A DNA stretch of 15,656 nt from the NCBI GenBank assembly GCA_026989995.1, contig JALSIO010000514.1, positions 1 through 15,656 on the forward strand, in the 5' to 3' direction. Position numbers and translations under genes: made by a program. The first letter of the stretch is position 1. The number at the start of each line of letters is the position of its first letter. Below are positions 10,933 through 15,656 of this stretch, piece after piece. The notes below the pieces were generated by a model, which worked only from the letters and a program-made list of their open reading frames with translations, was not told the DNA's origin and ran no database searches. The stretch comes from Myxococcales bacterium. Its GTDB lineage: Bacteria; Myxococcota_A; UBA9160; JALSIO01.

Positions 10933-12159
10933 TCAGCAGCGGGCGTCGGTCTCCACCGCCTCGATGAGGTCCGCGAACAGGCCGGGCAACGCCGCGGCCA
11001 CCCGGCTCCAATTGGGGATCTGCGGCGCACCCATGGGGTCGCGGACGAAGTCGAGGCCCGCCACGCGCAGCGCCCGGCAGAAGGTCTCGACCGCGACCTC
11101 CTCGGCGTGGCGGTCGAAGACGAGGCCGTTCAGGGCGGCGTCGTCGCTGTAGCGGGCGATGGCATCCTGGGCGGTGCGCACGTAGGCGGCGATCAGCGTA
11201 TTCAGGAAGCCCGCGTCGAATTCGACGCCGTAGCTCGCGAGGTTCCGGATCAGGGAGGAGGCGATGTCCGTCACCATGCGGTGAAGGCCCAGCGAGGGAT
11301 CGTCGTCCGACAGCGGCTGGTGCTTGTGGTCGTAGTTCGGCACCAGCTCCACCTGGCAGATCCGCTTCGGAGAGCAGTTGCGGAACACCTCCGCGAGCAG
11401 GCCGACCTCGAGCCCCCAATCCGCCGGAATCCGATTGATGCGCGCGAGATCCACGGTCATGGAGCATTCGCCGGCGAGCGCGTAGCGGAACGAGTCGAGG
11501 TACTCGAGGAAGGGAACCGGGCCGAGCACCGAGCGCATCGCCTTCAGCAGGGGCGTCATGAAAAGCCGGGTCACCCGCCCGTGCATCCGGTCGGTGACCC
11601 GCGAGTAGTAGCCCTTCGCGAACTCGTAGTTGAGGTTCGGATGCGCCGTCGGATAGCAGAGGCGTGCGAGCAGCTCCCGGGAGTAGTCGAGGATGTCGCA
11701 GTCGTGGATCGCCACCACCCGCGAGACGCCGGACGCGAGCACGTAGCCCATGGCGATCCACACCGCCCGGCCCTTGCCGTCGTCGCCCGCGTCGAGCCCC
11801 TCCTCGGACAGACGCCGGTAGAGCCCGGACAGGCGCGGGCCCCCGTTCCAGAGCAGGGTGGGCGGCTCGCCGTCGACGGTCCGGAGCCCGCCGAAGAAGT
11901 CGCGCATCTCCTGGAAGTCGGCCATCCGGTCGGTGCCCGAGACGCTCACGATGATCTGCTTCAGGTAGCGGACCCGCGCGAGCTCCTCGACGATGCCCTT
12001 GAGCGCCGGTCCGCGGACCTCCGCGTGCAGGCAGGGGAGGACGAGTGCGATCGGCCGGGTCCTCGATGCGGCGAGAAGCTGGCCCTCGAGGGATTCGAGG
12101 TCCGGATCCCGAAACCGGTGCAGGGTGGTGATCACCCCGGTCTGGTGGAAGTCCGGCAT
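10933..12159 (-). CDS. gpgS: GT81-like glucosyl-3-phosphoglycerate synthase
   Basis: A 408-residue GT-A fold transferase. By family it would join glucose from a nucleotide donor to 3-phosphoglycerate, giving glucosyl-3-phosphoglycerate, the precursor of the compatible solute glucosylglycerate. The start MPDFHQTGVITTLHRF is typical of the cyanobacterial/proteobacterial type. Visible features are LVLPCLHAE (39-47) in place of the usual donor loop, GKGRAVW (128-134), the metal-binding DxD as DCD (153-155), and WGLEVGLL. A later KHQPLS stretch matches the HRNRPL region of mycobacterial GpgS. The matching phosphatase (gpgP) or sucrose-phosphorylase-type partner is not in the window. The gene has its own good promoter that ends 8 nt before the ATG, so its mRNA is probably leaderless. 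The exact acceptor is inferred. Mannosyl or other phosphoglycerate glycosylation is possible. Confidence 0.75.
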   Translation of the reverse strand: MPDFHQTGVITTLHRFRDPDLESLEGQLLAASRTRPIALVLPCLHAEVRGPALKGIVEELARVRYLKQIIVSVSGTDRMADFQEMRDFFGGLRTVDGEPPTLLWNGGPRLSGLYRRLSEEGLDAGDDGKGRAVWIAMGYVLASGVSRVVAIHDCDILDYSRELLARLCYPTAHPNLNYEFAKGYYSRVTDRMHGRVTRLFMTPLLKAMRSVLGPVPFLEYLDSFRYALAGECSMTVDLARINRIPADWGLEVGLLAEVFRNCSPKRICQVELVPNYDHKHQPLSDDDPSLGLHRMVTDIASSLIRNLASYGVEFDAGFLNTLIAAYVRTAQDAIARYSDDAALNGLVFDRHAEEVAVETFCRALRVAGLDFVRDPMGAPQIPNWSRVAAALPGLFADLIEAVETDARC

Positions 12160-12167
12160 GGGCCGGC

Positions 12168-12197
12168 AGGCTAGGCGGCCTTCGACTCCCGTGTCAA
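12168..12197 (-). promoter_or_regulatory. Sigma70-type promoter of the GT81 gene (leaderless geometry)
   Basis: On the - strand a perfect TTGACA (12192-12197) is followed after 18 bp by TAGCCT (12168-12173). Only 8 nt (GCCGGCCC) separate the -10 box from the ATG at 12159, so RNA would start at most one to two nt before the start codon. No ribosome site precedes the ATG. This is the best -35 match in the window. Confidence 0.65.
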
Positions 12198-12239
12198 CGA
12201 GACGCCCCGGGGGGCCACGCGGGACCGTCGGGCCACCGG

Positions 12240-12611
12240 CTACGCGGCAGCCCCCCCGCCCTTCGGGTCGCGGGTCTCCTCCTCGAGCAGACGCCGGGAG
12301 AGCGGGTCGATCTCCACGAACTCGAGGCCCACGTCGGTCACGAAGGCGTCGACCTCGGTGGCCCAGACCACGCGACCCACCGCCACCACGGTGTGGTCGC
12401 GGACATTGAAGGTGATCCGCAGGACCTCCCCGGGGTGGATCTCGCAGCCCACCGCCTCGAAGCGTATCCCGCCGAGGGAGAGGTCCACCGCGAGCCCGAG
12501 CTGGTCCCGGGTGTCCACCGGTGCGAACGAGACCAGCTGGTCGGTGCCGACCCGGGCGTACTTGCGCCGGTTGACACCCGTGGCCTCCGTGCGTTCGGGC
12601 TGCTCGGCCAT
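12240..12611 (-). CDS. PilZ-domain protein (c-di-GMP receptor)
   Basis: A 123-residue stand-alone PilZ domain, predicted to bind cyclic di-GMP and pass the signal to a partner protein. Both signature motifs are intact: RxxxR as RKYAR (Arg16 and Arg20), and (D/N)xSxxG as DLSLGG (Asp43, Ser45, Gly48). The rest (VGRVVWATE, VGLEFVEID) follows the usual beta-barrel pattern, including the W and the GLEF strand. The ATG at 12611 gives a normal length; only a G-rich stretch precedes it. It sits 80 bp before the GT81 gene and 255 bp after the Y-family gene, on the same strand. Position next to polysaccharide genes fits c-di-GMP control of exopolysaccharide or motility, but no partner is identified. 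Confidence 0.93.
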   Translation of the reverse strand: MAEQPERTEATGVNRRKYARVGTDQLVSFAPVDTRDQLGLAVDLSLGGIRFEAVGCEIHPGEVLRITFNVRDHTVVAVGRVVWATEVDAFVTDVGLEFVEIDPLSRRLLEEETRDPKGGGAAA

Positions 12612-12697
12612 GCGGAACCCCCGGTGCAGCGGCGCGGAGCCGCCCGCCGCCCCGCACCCCGATTCGGCCGGCCCGGGGTCCCCCTTGAGCCCGCCTG

Positions 12698-12708
12698 CCC
12701 CCTGGGGG
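12698..12708. repeat. 11-nt perfect palindrome CCCCC-T-GGGGG
   Basis: In the 255-bp gap between the Y-family gene and pilZ, CCCCC (12698-12702) and GGGGG (12704-12708) flank a single base. The centre is too tight for an RNA hairpin, so if functional it would act as a DNA site. C-rich context makes chance plausible. Confidence 0.3.
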
Positions 12709-12720
12709 AAAAGGGCCTGC

Positions 12721-12737
12721 CTCCCGCAGTGCGGGAG
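12721..12737. repeat. 17-nt perfect inverted repeat, possible operator or hairpin
   Basis: CTCCCGCA (12721-12728) and TGCGGGAG (12730-12737) are exact inverted copies around one base. As RNA this gives a 7-bp stem with a 3-nt loop. It lies 110 bp upstream of the pilZ start and 130 bp downstream of the Y-family stop. It may be an operator, or a hairpin in the pilZ leader. A CCCTTTTCC stretch lies 5 nt past it on the - strand, so it could also be a degenerate terminator for the Y-family unit. No TTGAC-like promoter is visible in this gap. Confidence 0.45.
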
Positions 12738-12866
12738 AAACGGAGGGCCACCGAGCCGGAGCGCGGGCGCCGCCCGGCACCGGCTCCGGGTGAGAGCCGC
12801 TCCTGCTGCCGTGCGCCCGGGCCCTCGTGGTCGTCGGGGCGGTGGGCGAGCCTGCGGAACGCCGGC

Positions 12867-13928
12867 TCAGGGCGAGAAGAGTTCGAGCTGCCGTTCTTCC
12901 GAAGGCTCCCTGGGAACCAGGTGGGAGAGGGAGAGCCCGACGAGGCGGACCGGGCGGACACCCGCCTGCGTGCGGGCGAGCAGGGTGCGCGCGACCTGCT
13001 GAAGCTCCGGGGCGGCGGCCACGGGACGATCGCGGGTGACGGTCCGGGTGGCGGTCCCGGCGTCTGCGTAGCGCACCTTGAGGGTCACCCGGCGGGCCGC
13101 GTGGCCCTGCAGCCGGAGCCGTTCCTCGAGCCCCACGGTGAGCTGCGAGAGCGCCGACTCGAGAGCGGTGAGGTCGATGGTGGGCTCGGCCAGGGTGGTC
13201 TCCTGGCTGAGGCTGCGGGGGCGGAACGCGTCCCGAACCCGCCCGTCGCCCTCGCCCCGGGCCATCCGCCACAGGCTGAGTCCGTGGTTGCCGAGGAGCT
13301 CCTGCAGCGGGCCCGGGTCGAGCGTGGCGAGCTGGCCGAGCGTCCGGGCTCCGAGCACCGCGAGGCGCTCGGCCGTCTGCGGCCCGACCCCCGGAAGGCG
13401 ATGGACCGGGAGCGGCGCGAGGAAGGCGCGCTCCCGGCCGGCAGGAACCCGGAGGGCGCCCTCCCACCCGGCCTCCTCGCAGGCGAGACGCGCGACGAAA
13501 CGGACGGCGGCAACTCCCACCGCGAGCGGCAGGCCGAGCTCGTCCCGGACCGCATCCTGGAGCCGGCGCGCCACCTCTTCCGACGACCCGGGCACCCGGG
13601 GGCGGTCGAGGAAGGCGGCATCGAGCCCCTCCGGCTCGACCCGTCCCATCTCTTCCGCGAGCCGCACGCGGAGTCGCCGCGCCACCTCGCGGTAGGCCCG
13701 AAGATCGGTCCGGCGGATGGCGGCACCCGGACAAAGGGCCAGGGCCTCGAGCATCGGCATCCCGGGGCGCACACCGGCGCGGACCGCCTCGGGCGTGGCG
13801 GCCTGGACCCTTCCGCGCTTGCGTGGATCGCCGCCCACCAGCACCGGTCGACAGCGGAGCGCCGGCTCGCGGCTCCGCTCCACCTCCGCGTAGAAGCCGG
13901 GAACCCGGGCATAGAAGATGCCGCTCAC
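12867..13928 (-). CDS. Y-family DNA polymerase-like protein with degenerate active site
   Basis: 353 residues with the full DinB layout (palm, fingers, thumb HhH LPGVGPQTAERLA at about 178-190, little finger) that align with E. coli DinB. Numbering matches exactly through residue 104. Key residues differ: metal ligand Asp8 is Arg8, Asp10 is Pro10, catalytic Glu104 is Ala104, and triphosphate-binding Tyr46 and Arg49 are Pro46 and Val49. Asp103 remains, and Tyr13 is at the steric gate. The C-terminus ERQLELFSP contains a textbook beta-clamp motif QLELF (347-351). By known chemistry it should not polymerise, but it should still bind the clamp. ImuB is the known precedent for a dead Y-family protein, yet this one lacks an ImuB-type tail, and no ImuA or DnaE2 is nearby. 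The GTG start overlaps the upstream stop as GTGA, implying translational coupling. Confidence 0.85.
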   Translation of the reverse strand: MSGIFYARVPGFYAEVERSREPALRCRPVLVGGDPRKRGRVQAATPEAVRAGVRPGMPMLEALALCPGAAIRRTDLRAYREVARRLRVRLAEEMGRVEPEGLDAAFLDRPRVPGSSEEVARRLQDAVRDELGLPLAVGVAAVRFVARLACEEAGWEGALRVPAGRERAFLAPLPVHRLPGVGPQTAERLAVLGARTLGQLATLDPGPLQELLGNHGLSLWRMARGEGDGRVRDAFRPRSLSQETTLAEPTIDLTALESALSQLTVGLEERLRLQGHAARRVTLKVRYADAGTATRTVTRDRPVAAAPELQQVARTLLARTQAGVRPVRLVGLSLSHLVPREPSEERQLELFSP

Positions 13929-15655
13929 GGAGCCGGCTCCAGCAGGAGCTCCGACGCGGCGCCCTCCGCGATCCAGATCGGGCTGATCGAGAGCCCCGCG
14001 GCGCGGCCGCTCCGAAGGTCCGCCACACCGTCCCCGTGGTGCGGGGAGGCCGGGTCCTCGGCCTGGCCCGGCGCGAGCACCACCAGCGCGCTGCGCGCCT
14101 CGGCGAGGTCCGCGTAGATCCGGAAGGTCGATGCCGAGCGGACCCGGAAGGGCCGGAGCGGATCGGGCTCGGCGTGCGCCACGGTCAGGCCGTCGCCGGG
14201 ATGCGGCCAGGGTCCGAGGGCCCGCACCCCGGCCGCTTCCGCCGGGGGAAGCGGCCGGAACTCGAGCCGGTGGAGGGCACCCCACGTCCACCGGGCCCGG
14301 CTCACGCCCCGCTCCGCGGAGAGCCAGCGCCACGTGTCGCGAAGAGCATCCTGAACTGCTGCCCTGACTTCGGATGGGTCCTCGTAGATCGGGCTCGAAG
14401 TCCCGCCCGCCCGGGCGGCGCGGAGCACCGCCAGAACCAGGTGCCGGGGCCGGCTGTGGGGCAACGCCAGATAGCGGTCGAGAAGCCCCGGGGGCAGCCG
14501 GTCCCGGTAGAGCCGCCGGAGCAGCCGGTCCACGAAGACGTGCCAGACCGACGCGCCCACCCGGTCGACCCCCGACACGCCATCCCAGCGGCGGAGCTCC
14601 TCCAGCACCTCCTCGCCCCGGCGCCCGAGCGCGCCCGGGTCCCCCGCGAGCGCCACGACGAGCTCCACGAGCTCGGTCGCGTGGGGCGAGACGACGTCCC
14701 CGAGCACGGGGGCCAGCTCCCCGAGCTGCACCGGCCCCGCGCCGAGCCGCCGGCGGAGCAGGGTCCGGACGCGGCGCGCCCGCTCCCCGGTGCGCCACAC
14801 CGTGTCGACCCGACTCGGATCGTCCCTGCGGAAGAGGGATGCGTCGGCGGCGACCAGGAAGGCCGACCCGGACCCGATCTCCTCGAGTGTTCGCGAAGGC
14901 AGCTCGTCGAAGGGGACGGGCCCGCCCCATTCGTACCAGTCCGACGTCCCCGGAGTCGGCAGCAGGCCCGAGAGCAGGTGCCGACGCGGCACCGCGCCTG
15001 CCACCTGCAACCCTCCGGCGCCGCGAGAATCCGCGAAAAGGAAGGCCAGCACCGGCGCCCGGTGCGTGCGCAGGGCAGCCCGGAAGGCCGCCGCGGTGCG
15101 CGCCCGCGCCGCCCGCAGGAGGGAGGAGACCCCCTCTCCGGCGTCCGCGCCGGTCCAGCGGAGTGCGAGGGATTCGCCCGTGACACCGAGGAGCCGGTCG
15201 ACCAGCGGTCCGTGCCGGGTCGTGGTGACGACGAGCCGCTCCGGAGGGGCTCCGCGGACGGGGATCTCCTCCTCCCGAACCGAGGCGACGCGCCACCGGC
15301 GCCCGTCGTGGTACCGGGGAGGCGATCCCGGACGGACCCGCTCCGCGGTGAGGTCGGTGACCACCGCTCCCGCGTGCACGGACGTCCAGGCCACGTGCCC
15401 GTTGATCCCGGCGAGAAAGCCCGGGATCCCGGGAACGGCGGCTCCGGCCGCATCGAGCGCTCCCCCGCGCAGGTGGGCGAGATGCAGCGGAGCCGGAAGC
15501 GTGGGCTCGAGGTGGAGATCGCCCGCGAGGAGCGGAAGGCCGTCCCGCGCAGCGTCGCCCCCGACCAGGAAGGCCGTGCTCCCGACGCCCCGCCCGAGCA
15601 GCCCGAAGGCACGGCGCAGCGCGGCGAGCCCCCCGGCGACCGCCGGGGCGGCGCG
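13925..15655 (-). CDS. Penicillin-acylase family Ntn-hydrolase, 5'-truncated by window edge
   Basis: 576 residues of the C-terminal (beta-chain) part are visible; the start and alpha chain lie beyond the right edge. Family members are exported, self-cleave at Gly-Ser, and use the new N-terminal Ser to hydrolyse amides (penicillins, acyl-homoserine lactones, acyl-peptides). Visible are GSTAFLVGG (Ser26 of the fragment, the predicted cleavage site and nucleophile), LLAGDLHL, VPGIPGFLAGINGHVAWTSV, TRHGP and AGAVPRRHLLSG. YEWGGPVPFDELP follows. Two active-site positions deviate. The residue after the nucleophile is Thr instead of the usual Asn, and the ANN segment carrying oxyanion Asn is AADAS, with Asp at 271 of the fragment, 245 residues after Ser. 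The substrate is unknown. It overlaps the Y-family gene by 4 nt. Confidence 0.85.
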   Translation of the reverse strand, partial: RAAPAVAGGLAALRRAFGLLGRGVGSTAFLVGGDAARDGLPLLAGDLHLEPTLPAPLHLAHLRGGALDAAGAAVPGIPGFLAGINGHVAWTSVHAGAVVTDLTAERVRPGSPPRYHDGRRWRVASVREEEIPVRGAPPERLVVTTTRHGPLVDRLLGVTGESLALRWTGADAGEGVSSLLRAARARTAAAFRAALRTHRAPVLAFLFADSRGAGGLQVAGAVPRRHLLSGLLPTPGTSDWYEWGGPVPFDELPSRTLEEIGSGSAFLVAADASLFRRDDPSRVDTVWRTGERARRVRTLLRRRLGAGPVQLGELAPVLGDVVSPHATELVELVVALAGDPGALGRRGEEVLEELRRWDGVSGVDRVGASVWHVFVDRLLRRLYRDRLPPGLLDRYLALPHSRPRHLVLAVLRAARAGGTSSPIYEDPSEVRAAVQDALRDTWRWLSAERGVSRARWTWGALHRLEFRPLPPAEAAGVRALGPWPHPGDGLTVAHAEPDPLRPFRVRSASTFRIYADLAEARSALVVLAPGQAEDPASPHHGDGVADLRSGRAAGLSISPIWIAEGAASELLLEPAP

Positions 15656-15656
15656 T

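Noticed and set aside
8478..11030. 850-codon - strand frame suggesting a much longer GT-C protein
   Set aside because: The part upstream of 10031 reads kdsA in a wrong frame. The GTG overlapping the kdsA stop gives a normal-length protein.
12867..13928. Annotation as ImuB of a DnaE2 mutasome
   Set aside because: The loss of catalytic residues fits, but the length, the DinB-like numbering, the extreme C-terminal clamp motif and the absence of imuA and dnaE2 nearby do not.
10933..14028. 1031-codon - strand frame suggesting a fusion ahead of the GT81 enzyme
   Set aside because: The upstream two thirds is out-of-frame translation of pilZ and the Y-family gene. The GT81 family N-terminus and its promoter lie at 12159-12197.
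12393..14117. 574-codon + strand frame opposite the Y-family gene
   Set aside because: It is antisense to two motif-bearing genes and shows no recognisable domain.
12867..15296. 809-codon - strand frame suggesting a fused acylase-polymerase protein
   Set aside because: Upstream of 13928 the frame is an Arg/Gly/Pro-rich shadow of the acylase gene, which is clearly coded in another frame.

Overview
This is a GC-rich, densely coding stretch of a Gram-negative bacterial chromosome. Kdo synthase (KdsA) implies lipopolysaccharide or another Kdo glycan, and there are polyprenyl-phosphate glycan assembly enzymes and a PilZ protein. The overall style (very high GC, FG-GAP secreted protein, GTG starts, mixed housekeeping and envelope genes) resembles former Deltaproteobacteria such as Myxococcota or Binatota-like lineages. 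That placement is an impression and not a demonstrated result. I see no insertion sequence, integrase, phage gene or CRISPR array.

Layout, left to right. (1) The 3' part of an ABC-F ATPase gene on the + strand runs in from the left edge. (2) A tRNA-Leu(CAG) gene on the - strand has its own promoter, back to back with a promoter for lon. (3) lon (+) encodes the ATP-dependent protease. (4) A secreted protein with six FG-GAP/calcium-loop repeats (+) and a GT4 glycosyltransferase (+) follow. (5) The GT4 gene converges on a long leftward (-) gene train. Read 5' to 3' from the right edge, that train is: penicillin-acylase family hydrolase (start outside the window), Y-family polymerase-like protein, PilZ protein, GT81 glucosyl-3-phosphoglycerate synthase-like enzyme, kdsA, a GT-C (GT39-like) membrane glycosyltransferase, and a polyprenyl-phosphate hexose-1-phosphate transferase.

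How they fit together. The GT4, kdsA, GT-C and phosphoglycosyltransferase genes form an envelope or extracellular polysaccharide cluster. In it a lipid-linked first sugar is made and extended, Kdo is supplied, and a membrane GT-C enzyme adds sugars on the periplasmic side. kdsA, GT-C and phosphoglycosyltransferase are joined by a 4-nt stop/start overlap and a zero-base junction, so they are very likely one operon. The penicillin-acylase and Y-family genes are likewise joined by a 4-nt overlap.

Most notable points. The Y-family polymerase homologue has lost catalytic and nucleotide-binding residues but keeps a textbook C-terminal beta-clamp motif. The penicillin-acylase homologue coupled to it departs from consensus at two active-site positions. 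A recurring promoter type (TTGNC-like -35, 16-18 bp, TA(G/C)NCT/TAGCTT-like -10) appears at four genes, and at two of them the predicted start of transcription falls on or within about two bases of the start codon, suggesting leaderless mRNAs.
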